This document shows, piece by piece, positions 8,856-17,359 of a DNA stretch of 64,000 nt. The notes beneath the pieces were generated by a model, which did no database searches, had not been told where the DNA came from, and saw only the letters and a program-made list of their open reading frames with translations. A program made the translations under genes and the position numbers. Every line of letters begins with the position of its first letter. Positions within the stretch are counted from its first letter, which is position 1. This DNA is from Pseudarthrobacter naphthalenicus (GTDB lineage Bacteria; Actinomycetota; Actinomycetes; Actinomycetales; Micrococcaceae): NCBI RefSeq assembly GCF_029076445.1, contig NZ_JARESG010000004.1, positions 1 through 64,000 on the forward strand, in the 5' to 3' direction.

Positions 8856-10004
8856 ATGACCATCATCAGCAGAATCGAAACCTTCCTGGTCGCACCCCGG
8901 TGGCTGTTTGTGCGGATCGAGACGGACAGCGGAATCGTCGGCTGGGGCGAGGCAACCTGCGAGGGGCGCAGCGAAACGGTGCGCACCGCCGTCGAACAGC
9001 TCTCGGAGCTGCTGATCGGCAACGATGCCCTCCGGATCGAGGACCACTGGCAGGTCATGACCAAGGGCTCCTTCTACCGGGGCGGGCCCATCCTGGCCAG
9101 CGCGGTTTCCGGGCTGGACCAGGCACTATGGGACATCGCCGGCAAGCACTTCAACACCCCGGTGCATCAGCTCCTGGGCGGCCATGTCCGCGACCGGATC
9201 CGGATGTACGGCTGGGTGGGCGGGGATGAGCCCAACGAGGTGGCGGACCAGATCAGCGCCCAGCTGGAAGTGGGCCTCACCGCCGTCAAGATGAACGCCA
9301 GCGGCCGGATGAGTCCGGTCGCCTCGGTGGCAGAGATCGACGGCGTCATCCGCCGTGTTGCCGCGGCCCGCGAAGTGCTGGGGGAGCACCGCGACGTGGC
9401 AGTGGATTTCCACGGCCGCTTCAGCCTGGCCAACGCCCGGCGGGTGGCGCCGCTGCTGGAGCCGTACCGGCCGTTCTTCCTTGAGGAGCCGGTGGTGCCG
9501 GAGAACACGCACCTGCTGCGCGAATTCACCTCCTCCACCACCACACCGGTTTCCACCGGTGAGCGGCTATACAACCGGCAGGAATTCCTGCCGGCGCTGC
9601 AGGCCGGCATCGCCGTGGCACAGCCGGATCTCTCCCACGCCGGCGGCATCACGGAGGTGCGCAAGATCGCCTCGCTCGCGGAAATCTACGACGTCCAGCT
9701 CGCCCCGCACTGCCCGCTCGGCCCCCTGGCCCTGGCGGCCTGCCTGCAGGTTGGCTTCGCCACGCCCAACTTCCTGATCCAGGAACAAAGCATCGGCATC
9801 CACTACAACAAGGGCGCCGAAGTGCTGGACTACGTGGTGGACAAGACCCCGCTGAAGTTCGTGGATGGCCACATTGAACGGCTGACCGGACCGGGCCTCG
9901 GCCTCGAAATCGACGAAGCGGTGGTCCGCGCCGCGGACAAGCGCGGCCACGCCTGGCGCGGGCCGGTCTGGCGCCACGCGGACGGAGCCTTTGCAGAATG
10001 GTGA
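8856..10004 (+). CDS. dgoD: D-galactonate dehydratase
   Basis: A 382-aa enolase-superfamily (mandelate racemase/muconate lactonizing) enzyme converting D-galactonate to 2-dehydro-3-deoxygalactonate. Metal ligands and family landmarks visible: VDFHGRFS, FFLEEPVVPEN, STGERLYNR, QPDLSHAGGITE, APHCPLGPLALAAC, QEQSIGIHYNKG and the C-terminal WRHADG..AEW. These match E. coli DgoD nearly phrase for phrase, including the His of LAPHCPLGP. It is the first catabolic gene of the operon, and the aldolase start lies inside its last codons. The DgoD assignment is strong; related acid dehydratases share the scaffold. Confidence 0.92.
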   Translation: MTIISRIETFLVAPRWLFVRIETDSGIVGWGEATCEGRSETVRTAVEQLSELLIGNDALRIEDHWQVMTKGSFYRGGPILASAVSGLDQALWDIAGKHFNTPVHQLLGGHVRDRIRMYGWVGGDEPNEVADQISAQLEVGLTAVKMNASGRMSPVASVAEIDGVIRRVAAAREVLGEHRDVAVDFHGRFSLANARRVAPLLEPYRPFFLEEPVVPENTHLLREFTSSTTTPVSTGERLYNRQEFLPALQAGIAVAQPDLSHAGGITEVRKIASLAEIYDVQLAPHCPLGPLALAACLQVGFATPNFLIQEQSIGIHYNKGAEVLDYVVDKTPLKFVDGHIERLTGPGLGLEIDEAVVRAADKRGHAWRGPVWRHADGAFAEW

Positions 10005-10693
10005 ACCACATGAATGCTGTCAGCCCCGAAACCCTGCTCGCCGGAATCAAGGAGGCCAGGCTCGTGGCCATCGTCCGGGGCACGGCCGGTGCGGCCGCCG
10101 CGAAGGCGGCCCTCGCCGCGATGGAGGAAGGCTTCCGGTTCGTCGAAATCGCCCTGACCACGCCCGGTGCCCTTGACGCGATCCGTGAGGTACGGGCCGC
10201 GGCGCCCGCCGGCTGCTACGTCGGCGGGGGAACGGTGCTGACGGCGCGGGACGTGGACAACGTGGCAGAGGCGGGCGGCCAGTTCATGGTGACGCCGGCG
10301 CTGGCCGCATCTATCGCCGAGTCCGCCCGGCAGGGGATTCCCGTCCTGGCCGGCGCCCTCACCCCGAGTGAGGCGTACGAGGCGATGAACCGCGGCGCCA
10401 CGGCGGTCAAAATGTTTCCCGCGTCCATCGGCGGCCCCGGTTACCTGAAGGCCCTGCGCGACCCGTTCCCCGGAATCCCCTTTATCCCGGTGGGCGGGGT
10501 GGGCCTCGATGAAGCTGCAGGATATTGGGAAACGGGAGCGGTCGCCGTCGGGCTCGGCGGGCCGCTGTTTGGTACCGCCGGCTCCGGCGGCGACCTCGCG
10601 CCCATGCGGGAGCGTGCCCGGGCGTTTGTGGATCTCGCAGCCGCTTTCAACCGCCGGGCCGCCGCAGGCGCGGCGGGAGCAGGCACACGGTGA
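9998..10693 (+). CDS. dgoA: 2-dehydro-3-deoxy-phosphogalactonate/phosphogluconate aldolase
   Basis: A 231-aa class I aldolase (Eda/DgoA family) that would cleave 2-dehydro-3-deoxy-6-phosphogalactonate to pyruvate and glyceraldehyde 3-phosphate. Barrel landmarks: LVAIVRGT, GFRFVEIALTTPG, YVGGGTVLTA, FMVTPALAAS, and the Schiff-base Lys within TAVKMFPAS. ATG 9998 overlaps dgoD by 7 bases, and an in-frame ATG at 10010 is an alternative. Eda and DgoA cannot be separated by sequence alone; operon context favours the galactonate route. The stop overlaps the kinase start (GTGA). Confidence 0.87.
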   Translation: MVNHMNAVSPETLLAGIKEARLVAIVRGTAGAAAAKAALAAMEEGFRFVEIALTTPGALDAIREVRAAAPAGCYVGGGTVLTARDVDNVAEAGGQFMVTPALAASIAESARQGIPVLAGALTPSEAYEAMNRGATAVKMFPASIGGPGYLKALRDPFPGIPFIPVGGVGLDEAAGYWETGAVAVGLGGPLFGTAGSGGDLAPMRERARAFVDLAAAFNRRAAAGAAGAGTR

Positions 10694-11679
10694 GTTCCGG
10701 CGTCGACCTTCTGACCTTCGGCGAGTCCATGGTCTCGCTGCGCTCCGCCGGGCCGCTGTCCGCCGGCGGGAGCCTGGCCATGCACGTGGCCGGTGCGGAA
10801 TCGAACGTGGCCGTTGGGGTTGCCCGCCTGGGCCACAGCGTCAGCTGGGCCGGGGTCATCGGGGCGGACCCGCATGGCGAGTACATCCTCCGGCAGTTGC
10901 GCTCGGAGGGGATCCACGTCCGGCACCGGGTGGACGCGGTCCGAAGCACCGGGGTGATGTTCCTGGAGCAGCGGACGGCCGACCTCACCCGGGCGTTCTA
11001 CTACCGCACCGGTTCCGCCGGTTCCACGCTCAGCCGGGACGACGTCGATCTCGCTTTGAACGCCGGCCCGCGTATCCTGCACCTGACCGGCATCACCGCC
11101 GCCCTCAGCGCCGAGGCGCGGGCAGCGTTCGGGTATGCGGCCGAGCGCGCCGCGGCGGAGGGCGTGCTGGTTTCCCTCGACGTGAACTACCGCAGCAGGC
11201 TCTGGACCCGGGACGAGGCGCGTGCCGTCCTGGCCCCGCTCGCCCGGCATGCGGACATCCTGATCGCGTCCGACGACGAACTGGACCTCGTGGCAGCCGC
11301 TGGCCCGGGTGCCCATCCCTTCGGCGGCGCCACGTCCGACGACGCCGAGGCAACCGTTGCCCACGAGCTCCTGGACCGCGGGGTCAGCGAAGTGGTGGTC
11401 AAGCGGGGTGCCCACGGAGCGGGCGTCCACACGGCCACCGGGCGGTTCGAGACGGCCGCCGTGGCCGTAACCAGCATCGACACTGTTGGCGCCGGGGATG
11501 CATTCACCGCCGGCTACCTCTCCGCAGTGCTTGACGGCGGCGACGTGCCGGCGAGGCTCGAACGCGGCGCGGTGATGGGGGCTTTCGCCGTCAGCACCGC
11601 CGGGGATTGGGAAGGGCTGCCCGGCCGGGATGAGCTGGACATGCTTGCCGCCACCCAGAGCGGCGCCACCGTCCGCTGA
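10690..11679 (+). CDS. PfkB-family sugar kinase, probable 2-dehydro-3-deoxygalactonate kinase
   Basis: A 329-aa ribokinase-fold kinase. GTG 10690 overlaps the aldolase stop. Landmarks: N-terminal DLLTFGESMVSL, GGSLAMHVAGAESNVAVGVARLG (sugar site), SLDVNYRSRLW, VVVKRGAHGA, and the catalytic DTVGAGDAFTAGYLSA with the Asp base. It would phosphorylate 2-dehydro-3-deoxygalactonate at C6 ahead of the aldolase. Enterobacterial DgoK is a different, actin-fold kinase, so this looks like replacement by a KdgK-type enzyme. The substrate is inferred from the operon. Confidence 0.85.
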   Translation: MSSGVDLLTFGESMVSLRSAGPLSAGGSLAMHVAGAESNVAVGVARLGHSVSWAGVIGADPHGEYILRQLRSEGIHVRHRVDAVRSTGVMFLEQRTADLTRAFYYRTGSAGSTLSRDDVDLALNAGPRILHLTGITAALSAEARAAFGYAAERAAAEGVLVSLDVNYRSRLWTRDEARAVLAPLARHADILIASDDELDLVAAAGPGAHPFGGATSDDAEATVAHELLDRGVSEVVVKRGAHGAGVHTATGRFETAAVAVTSIDTVGAGDAFTAGYLSAVLDGGDVPARLERGAVMGAFAVSTAGDWEGLPGRDELDMLAATQSGATVR

Positions 11680-11694
11680 GAGCAGAGGGATCCG

Positions 11695-12558
11695 CTAACG
11701 CTGCCCTGGTGTGAGGCCGCGACCCGGATAGGCCTGGATGTCCGTGCTGAGGCTGAGCTCGCGCCACCGGTCCAGGTCGGCGCGTTCCGCCTCTGCCACG
11801 GCGGCAAAGGCGCCGACGGCGTCCGTGCCCAGCACCAGCAAGGCCGGCGGCTCGGCGCTTTCGACAATGGCGATGATGGCTTCGGCGGCCTTGGCCGGGT
11901 CTCCCGGCTGGGTACCGTCAACGGTGTCGTTCTCCTTGCGGCGTTTACCCGCCGTCTCGGCGTAATCGTCGATTGGCTTCGCCGACTGGGTGAGTGACCG
12001 GCCGGCGAAGTCCGTTCGGAAGGCGCCGGGCTCCACGGCCGTGACGCTGATCCCGAGCGGCTGAAGCTCCTTGTGCAGGGAACCGGACAGGCCCTCCACA
12101 GCGGCCTTGGTGGCGGAGTAGTAGCCGGAACCTGCGGGCTTGATTCGGGCTCCGATGGACGAAATGTTGATGATGGCGCCGGACCTCCTGGCCCGCATGT
12201 CCGGAAGGACGGCCTTGATCATGTCCACGGTGCCAAAAACGTTTGTATCGAACAGTTGCCGGATGTCGGCGTCGTCCGCTTCTTCAACCGCGGCGCGGTA
12301 GCCGTATCCGGCGTTGTTAACCAGCACGTCTATCCCTCCGAAGCGGGCTTTGGCCTGCTCCACGGCCGATGTGATCCGGGCCCGATCGGTGACGTCGAGG
12401 GGCAGGGCCAAGGCCCTGTCCGGATGGGCTGCCGCGATGTCCTCCACGGTGGTGACGTTGCGGGCCGTGACGACGGCGTTGTGCCCGTGCGCGAGGACGG
12501 CCTGGGCGAGGGCGCGGCCGAGGCCGGTTGAGCAGCCTGTGATGAGCCAGGTAGCCAT
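11695..12558 (-). CDS. Short-chain dehydrogenase/reductase
   Basis: A 287-aa classical SDR. Cofactor loop TGCSTGLG at residues 8-15, VNNAGYGY, catalytic ISSIGARI Ser, and YYSATKAAVEG with the YxxxK pair. The C-terminal region QPGDPAKAAEAIIAIVESAEPP is typical of NADP-dependent oxidoreductases of unknown substrate common in Arthrobacter. It ends 16 bases from the convergent kinase gene, and no partner gene accompanies it. Confidence 0.87.
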   Translation of the reverse strand: MATWLITGCSTGLGRALAQAVLAHGHNAVVTARNVTTVEDIAAAHPDRALALPLDVTDRARITSAVEQAKARFGGIDVLVNNAGYGYRAAVEEADDADIRQLFDTNVFGTVDMIKAVLPDMRARRSGAIINISSIGARIKPAGSGYYSATKAAVEGLSGSLHKELQPLGISVTAVEPGAFRTDFAGRSLTQSAKPIDDYAETAGKRRKENDTVDGTQPGDPAKAAEAIIAIVESAEPPALLVLGTDAVGAFAAVAEAERADLDRWRELSLSTDIQAYPGRGLTPGQR

Positions 12559-12745
12559 GGGTTAGTTTCCTTTCGGGAGTGACAGGACGGACTGTGTTCG
12601 TTCCACTAGCCAACCGCACATTCGCCGGCTGTGGGAGTGCCTGGTGAGACAGGTACCGGCGTTGCCTGTCACGTGGCGTTGACTCGAGCGGCTCCCGGCG
12701 GCGGATAGGCTCAGTCCTACTATTCGCGTGGGGGAGGACGGTCCA

Positions 12746-13609
12746 GTGCCAGTGGAGCAGAAGCGCAATGTTGCCATATTCCTGGACATGGAAAATCTCT
12801 TCGGCGGCTACGGCAAAGACGTCGCCACGCTGCCCCTCGCCAAGATCGTCCGTGACATCGAAGCGGAAGTGGCCCGCAGTGGCCTGGGCGGGCGGACAGC
12901 CCTGGCCCGGGCCTACGCCAACTGGTCCCGGCCGGACATGGCCGGTTACAAAGGCCAGCTTCTGGCCGGCAACATCAAACCCGTCCAGGTGTTTTCCTTT
13001 GACCACAGCACCAAGAACGCCGCCGACATCGAGCTCGTGGTGGACGCCCTGGAAGTCGCGGGGGACATGCCGTGGATCGAGCTCTTCGTGATTGTCAGCG
13101 GAGACGGTGACTTCGTGCCGCTGATCCGGCGGCTTCATGCCTTGGGAAAACGGTCCTTGGTGGCAACCACGTCGCAGCCTGCTGCCGGTGTGGTCAACAA
13201 GCTGCTGCCGGCCGTCGCCGACCATTTCCATGTCATCGACGTCCCGAAACCACCCGCCGCCGAGCCCGTTAAAGCGGCAGCCCAGCCAGCGAAGAAGGCC
13301 GCCGAGCCGGCCAAGAAAACCCCGCCAGCCAAGAAAACCCCGGTTCCAAAGACTGCCGCGCAGGCTCACCCCGAGCTCAAGCTCTACAAAGCAAGCGTTC
13401 ATGGCTTTATCAAAGATGATCCGAGCCTCTGGGTGAACGGGCAAGTCAGTGTGCAGCGGCTGGGGTCCCTGCTGCGGAAGAGGTGGCCCAACATCACCTA
13501 CAAAACGTTCGGCTATGCCACCCTCACTCGCTTTGTCGAGGAGTGCTGCGGGCTCAAGGCCGCTGCGTCGCCAGCCGTCGCCGTTCGGCAGGACGTCAGC
13601 TCCTCCTAG
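12746..13609 (+). CDS. NYN-domain nuclease-like protein with C-terminal LOTUS/OST-HTH domain
   Basis: A protein of 287 aa from GTG 12746, preferred because GGGGGAGG lies just upstream; a GTG at 12728 would add 6 residues. The N-terminal NYN (LabA-like, PIN-fold) domain shows the acidic metal residues in VAIFLDMENLFGG, ADIELVVDAL and IVSGDGDFVPLIRRL. Then comes a Lys-Pro-Ala linker (about 175-205: repeated AKK and PAKKTP) and a C-terminal LOTUS-like domain (HGFIKDDPSLWVNGQ...RLGSLLRKRWPNITYKTFGYATLTRFVE). The fusion suggests RNA processing or decay. The substrate is unknown. Confidence 0.85.
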   Translation: MPVEQKRNVAIFLDMENLFGGYGKDVATLPLAKIVRDIEAEVARSGLGGRTALARAYANWSRPDMAGYKGQLLAGNIKPVQVFSFDHSTKNAADIELVVDALEVAGDMPWIELFVIVSGDGDFVPLIRRLHALGKRSLVATTSQPAAGVVNKLLPAVADHFHVIDVPKPPAAEPVKAAAQPAKKAAEPAKKTPPAKKTPVPKTAAQAHPELKLYKASVHGFIKDDPSLWVNGQVSVQRLGSLLRKRWPNITYKTFGYATLTRFVEECCGLKAAASPAVAVRQDVSSS

Positions 13610-13643
13610 GTCCCGATGGTGCTGGACCCCGGTGGCCCGCGCG

Positions 13644-14753
13644 TCAGGTCCGGACGTCGAACTCCGTGTGGCCGTGCCGGATGCCGTTGATCTGCAGTTC
13701 GAGGGCGTGCAGTCCGGCGTGGTGCACCCGCGTGGTCATGGGTCTGAAAGCGTGGCGCTTGGCCAGCGTTCGTGTTTCGCCCGAAGCAAGGGTCAGCGCC
13801 GCCAATTTGAAGATTTTCGCGGACTGGCTGCCGTTGGCTTTGCGGTAATGCACCGCATAGTCCACCGAAAGCCGGGCCTCCGCGGCGCCAGTGTTGGAGA
13901 TGTCGAATTCGAACCGGAGGTCCGCCGGCATGGCCACCACCTGCCGGTCCAGCCGCAGGGCCGTCACCGCCACGGATGCCGGGGCAAACCCTTGAAGTGC
14001 CAGCGCACCCGGATGGCCCTTTTTGATCAGCGTCCGCAGGCCGTGCCGCACCACCCAGGCCGTATTGGCATCCGGGGCCGCCAGCCAGTGGGCCGCGGTG
14101 GACACTGCGGCCTCCGGCGCATGGCGGGCCAGGTCGTTGAGGTGGTTGGCAACTGAGCGCCGGACGTAGTCCGAAGGGTCGCGGTAGAGGGCATTGAGTA
14201 TGGGGAGTGTTGCCTCAGGCTGCTGGATCAGGGCGGGGATCCGCACCGCCCACGGAAGGTAGGCGCGGGTCCCCTCCGAAGCCAGGCGGCGGACGTGTTC
14301 ATCGGGGTGCCCCGTCCACCCGAGGACTGCCCGCAGGGAAGCGTCCACGTCCCTGGCAATCAGCCGACGGATGGCAAACTCGCCGGTGAGCCGTGGCGTC
14401 AGTTCGGTGAGGAGCGCCAGGCAGTCAGCGAAGTCCGTGCCACTGTCCGATTCGAGGGCCAGCGTCACAGCCGCCTCGGAGACTGGCCACAGGACCCAAC
14501 CCTTAAATCCCGGGTCAGCCAGCGCGGCGCGGAAGGTAACAGCCGCCGTCGAAAAATCGCTCCCGGGGATCTGGCGGAAATCTGCCAGGAGTGCAGCAGA
14601 GACCTTGTCCGTCCTGCCGCGGAGGCTGAGCTCGCTGAGCCCGGATGCCACCGCCATCACACTGGACCACCGGGTGCCTGGTGCCCGGTTCGCCAGGATG
14701 CCGGCAAGCGCTTGAACATTTCCGCGGTTGATCAGCTCGTTCATGGCACCCAT
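13644..14753 (-). CDS. AlkC-like HEAT-repeat DNA glycosylase with C-terminal Ig-like domain
   Basis: A 369-aa member of the DNA alkylation repair (ALK) superfamily. It opens MGAMNELINRGNVQALA, followed by HEAT-like helices: RRLIARDVDASLRAVLGW, HPDEHVRRLASEGTR, and YRDPSDYVRRSVANHLNDLA. The C-terminal ~100 residues (VVAMPADLRFEFDISNTGAAEARLSVDYAVHY...) form a beta-rich Ig-like module, which separates AlkC from AlkD. Such enzymes excise alkylated bases such as 3-methylcytosine or 3-methyladenine. Alternative starts near residue 4 exist. The neighbouring genes do not belong to a repair operon. Confidence 0.8.
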   Translation of the reverse strand: MGAMNELINRGNVQALAGILANRAPGTRWSSVMAVASGLSELSLRGRTDKVSAALLADFRQIPGSDFSTAAVTFRAALADPGFKGWVLWPVSEAAVTLALESDSGTDFADCLALLTELTPRLTGEFAIRRLIARDVDASLRAVLGWTGHPDEHVRRLASEGTRAYLPWAVRIPALIQQPEATLPILNALYRDPSDYVRRSVANHLNDLARHAPEAAVSTAAHWLAAPDANTAWVVRHGLRTLIKKGHPGALALQGFAPASVAVTALRLDRQVVAMPADLRFEFDISNTGAAEARLSVDYAVHYRKANGSQSAKIFKLAALTLASGETRTLAKRHAFRPMTTRVHHAGLHALELQINGIRHGHTEFDVRT

Positions 14754-14819
14754 CCGGTCAGGCTACAGGGATAGTCTTCATCTCAAGGAAATTTAACAGC
14801 GCAGGGACGGAAGTCGAAC

Positions 14820-15617
14820 GTGGCAGAGCAGGCAGGATCGGGAAAAGCGGGGAATGGCGCGAGTTGGTGGCGCACTTTCCGTGAGAAGTTCGTGGTGGAA
14901 GAACGCTACATAGAGCCAGCGGCACGCAGGGGGCTGTACCGTGCAGCGGTGATCCTGATGGCGGTCGGCACCCTGGCGTTCGTCGTTGCGCTGGTGGGGG
15001 TGGTGCAAAGCGGGACAGCACCGTGGGGCCCGGACGAACCGATCCGGGACTGGCTTCTTGGCACCCGTTCCGAGACGCTCACCGCCGTGATGATCTTCCT
15101 CGCTGTGCTCTTCGGCCCGATCGCCTTGCCCATCATCGTGCTGGTGGTCACGGTGGCGTGGGGGTTCGCGGCAAAACACGCCTGGCGGCCGATTGTCCTG
15201 GCCGCCGCGATGCTTACCGGGGTGATCATCTCCCAGATCATCCTGCAAATTGTCCGGCGGTCCCGTCCGCCGGTGGACCTGATGCTCTTTGGTGCCGACC
15301 ATACATTCTCGTTTCCTTCAGGCCACGTCCTGGGGGCGTGCGACTTCCTGCTGGTGGGCACGTTTCTGATCTTCTCGCGGCGGGAAAACCCGCGGGCTGC
15401 CGTGCTGGGATTTGTGGGGGCAGGAATCGGCATTGTGCTGGCCATTGCCAGCAGGCTCTACCTTGGCTACCACTGGTTCAGCGACGCCTTCGCTTCGCTG
15501 TCCCTCTCGCTCATCATCCTGGGCGCCTACATTGCCTTGGATACCTGGCGCACTGCCCGGATCCCCGGCGAACGCATCACGGGCGAACTTTCCAAGGCCG
15601 ACGCACCGGGCGACTAG
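14820..15617 (+). CDS. PAP2-family membrane phosphatase
   Basis: A 265-aa membrane protein of the type 2 phosphatidic acid phosphatase family, GTG start 14820. Five or six hydrophobic segments are visible. The three-part PAP2 signature is present: a KX6RP-like VRRSRPP, SFPSGH in TFSFPSGHVLG, and RLYLGYHWFSDAFA with the catalytic His. It probably acts on lipid phosphates or undecaprenyl pyrophosphate at the outer face of the membrane. It is convergent with the MerR gene. Confidence 0.87.
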   Translation: MAEQAGSGKAGNGASWWRTFREKFVVEERYIEPAARRGLYRAAVILMAVGTLAFVVALVGVVQSGTAPWGPDEPIRDWLLGTRSETLTAVMIFLAVLFGPIALPIIVLVVTVAWGFAAKHAWRPIVLAAAMLTGVIISQIILQIVRRSRPPVDLMLFGADHTFSFPSGHVLGACDFLLVGTFLIFSRRENPRAAVLGFVGAGIGIVLAIASRLYLGYHWFSDAFASLSLSLIILGAYIALDTWRTARIPGERITGELSKADAPGD

Positions 15618-15624
15618 TGCTGAG

Positions 15625-15945
15625 CTAGTGCTCGCGGAGTGAGCGTTCGCGTTTGAGGGCACGGCGCAACTTGGCGTTGGCGGCCTCAAGTTCGAGGACC
15701 TTGGCCACGCCGGCCAGGTTCAGTCCCTGCTCCAGCAGCTCTCCGATGTGAAGGAGAATGGCGATATCGGCGTCACTGTACTGGCGCGTCCCGCCGGAGG
15801 TCCGGGCGGGCCGCAGCAGGCCGCGCGTCTCGTAGAGGCGGATGTTCTGCTGCCCGGTGCCGGCCAGTTGGGCGGCCACCGAAATGGCATAAAGTGCCCG
15901 CCCGGACGGGGCTTGCGGTGCGCGTACTGAGGGTGGCTCGCTCAT
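15625..15945 (-). CDS. MerR-family (HspR-like) regulator of the small heat-shock gene
   Basis: A protein of about 106 aa from ATG 15945; an in-frame ATG at 15993 would add 16 residues of low-complexity sequence. The MerR winged helix reads YAISVAAQLAGTGQQNIRLYETRGLLRPARTSGGTRQYSDADI, followed by a short coiled coil (GVAKVLELEAANAKLRRALKRE) and no effector domain, the pattern of HspR-type heat-shock repressors. It is divergent from hsp20, and an inverted repeat lies between the two genes. The regulatory role is inferred from family and position. Confidence 0.85.
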   Translation of the reverse strand: MSEPPSVRAPQAPSGRALYAISVAAQLAGTGQQNIRLYETRGLLRPARTSGGTRQYSDADIAILLHIGELLEQGLNLAGVAKVLELEAANAKLRRALKRERSLREH

Positions 15946-16007
15946 GCCGGCTCCCAAAATTCCTGTCGAAAATGTCTTGCCCCAGTTTCGCACGAGTGCT
16001 ATAAAAA

Positions 16008-16029
16008 ATCTATACCCACTGCCATAGAT
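16008..16029. promoter_or_regulatory. Candidate MerR/HspR-like operator
   Basis: Perfect inverted repeat ATCTAT (16008-16013) and ATAGAT (16024-16029) with a 10-base spacer sits between the divergent MerR gene and hsp20. MerR-family proteins bind dyads with long spacers in the promoter. It does not match the classical HAIR element (CTTGAGT-N7-ACTCAAG) of HspR, so specificity would differ. Confidence 0.5.
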
Positions 16030-16087
16030 AGTTGGGGTGGCGGGTATGGTACGGAATCATGCAACTGCATTGCTGAAGGAGTGGGAA

Positions 16088-16513
16088 ATGATGTTGATGC
16101 GTACGGACCCGTTCCGTGAGCTGGACCGGCTCACCCAGCAGGTCTTCGGTACCGCGGCCCGTCCGGCTGCCATGCCCATGGACGCCTGGCAGGAAGACGG
16201 TGAGTTTGTTGTGGCGTTCGACCTGCCCGGTGTCAAAGTCGACAGCGTGGACTTGAACGTTGAGCGCAACGTCCTGACGGTGCGGGCGGAACGCCTGGAC
16301 CCCACCCAGCCCAACGTTGAGCTGGTGGCCTCGGAACGTCCACGCGGTGTGTTCAGCCGCCAACTGATCCTCGGCGACACCCTGGACACGGAACACATCA
16401 AGGCCAGCTACGACCAGGGCGTCCTGACCCTGCGAATCCCCGTGACGGAGCAGGCCAAGCCGCGCAAGATCGAGATTGAAACAAAGGGCCAGATGCACGA
16501 GATCGGAGGTTAG
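16088..16513 (+). CDS. Hsp20/alpha-crystallin small heat-shock protein
   Basis: A chaperone of 141 aa (ATG 16088, behind AAGGAG at 16076-16081) that holds unfolding proteins in a refoldable state. It begins [21 protein letters not shown], and its alpha-crystallin domain contains [21 protein letters not shown], then [21 protein letters not shown] and [14 protein letters not shown] with the family GVLTL motif. A conserved start cluster (ATG at 16088, 16091, 16097) leaves a 1-3 codon ambiguity. It lies in a chaperone group with a divergent MerR regulator and a downstream J-domain gene. Confidence 0.92.
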   Translation: MMLMRTDPFRELDRLTQQVFGTAARPAAMPMDAWQEDGEFVVAFDLPGVKVDSVDLNVERNVLTVRAERLDPTQPNVELVASERPRGVFSRQLILGDTLDTEHIKASYDQGVLTLRIPVTEQAKPRKIEIETKGQMHEIGG

Positions 16514-16586
16514 CCCTTCCCCCGGGGGCGCCGGCAGCCGTTGCCGGCGCCTCCTGCGCCCCACGGATAATTGCCGGAATGCCGTC

Positions 16587-16955
16587 ATGAACAGTCAGCC
16601 GGATTTCTACGAGGTCCTGCGGGTGAAGCCAACTGCAAGCCAGCAGGAGATCTCCCGCGCCTACCGGGCCTTGATGCGCACCCATCATCCGGACCTCGGC
16701 GCGGACGGCGGCGCAACGGACGGCGGCGAGCTCTCGCGGGCCGAGTTGCTGCAGATCATGCAGGCCTTCTCGGTGCTGCGTGACCCCGCCCGGCGTGCGG
16801 CCTACGACCGAAGCCGCACCGGAACAAGCACACCAGGCGGGCAGGGTTCCGGTCCGGTCGTCATCCCGGTCCGGAGGGTGAACCGGCGCCATGTGCCCGC
16901 AGGCAACACCATCCGGATCACCCCGGTCCGCTGGGAAAGCGGGCCCTGGACCTAG
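16587..16955 (+). CDS. J-domain (DnaJ-like) co-chaperone
   Basis: A protein of 122 aa from ATG 16587. The N-terminal J-domain (residues 5-65) runs DFYEVLRVKPTASQQEISRAYRALMRTHHPDLG, with the HPD tripeptide needed to stimulate DnaK ATPase; then LLQIMQAFSVLRDPARRAAYDR. No zinc-finger or substrate-binding domain follows, and the tail is a basic low-complexity stretch. It is a stand-alone J-protein close to hsp20 (74 bases), suggesting a shared stress role. It could act with DnaK encoded elsewhere. Confidence 0.87.
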   Translation: MNSQPDFYEVLRVKPTASQQEISRAYRALMRTHHPDLGADGGATDGGELSRAELLQIMQAFSVLRDPARRAAYDRSRTGTSTPGGQGSGPVVIPVRRVNRRHVPAGNTIRITPVRWESGPWT

Positions 16956-16981
16956 CCCCATGCACACCAGAGGAGCCACCC

Positions 16982-17359
16982 ATGAGCGATTGGCGTCGCT
17001 ACGATTCCCATCTGATCCCCGCCTTCCAGGAACGCTTCGAAGCGCGCTGGGGTAAAGGCACCGCCCCGTTCCTGGACCCCGAAGCCCACGAAGAGCCGCT
17101 GCCGCGGGCGCAGTGGATCAACCCCGCAACCGGTGCGGCTCTGGCTGTGGTGCCGGTGTGGACGGCGGAGGAGCGTCAGCAGCGCTCATTCGGCGTGTTC
17201 TACCTACCGCCCGCCGGCGACATCTGGGTGCTGCGGCCGGGCTACACGGGCTACCTCGAACCGGCGGACGGCGACACCGAACACCTCGTCAGCCTCCGGA
17301 ACGATGCCTACCGCAAGGCCGTGGCCCACGCCAAAGAGTTCCTCTTCGGATCACAGTGA
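16982..17359 (+). CDS. Hypothetical protein (125 aa) beside the J-domain gene
   Basis: A soluble 125-aa protein starting MSDWRRYDSHLIPAFQERFEARWGKG behind GAGGAGCC. It is rich in aromatic residues and Trp-Arg contacts (RAQWINPATGAALAVVPVW, FGVFYLPPAGDIWVLRPGYTGYL). No domain that I recognise. It follows the J-domain gene by 27 bases and may belong to the same transcript. Its last codons overlap the convergent AAA ATPase stop. Function unknown. Confidence 0.7.
   Translation: MSDWRRYDSHLIPAFQERFEARWGKGTAPFLDPEAHEEPLPRAQWINPATGAALAVVPVWTAEERQQRSFGVFYLPPAGDIWVLRPGYTGYLEPADGDTEHLVSLRNDAYRKAVAHAKEFLFGSQ

Noticed and set aside
7872..9047. A 391-aa minus-strand frame across the permease and dehydratase genes
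   Set aside because: It is antisense to two strongly recognised genes, has His/Gln-rich composition typical of a GC-rich shadow frame and no ribosome site.
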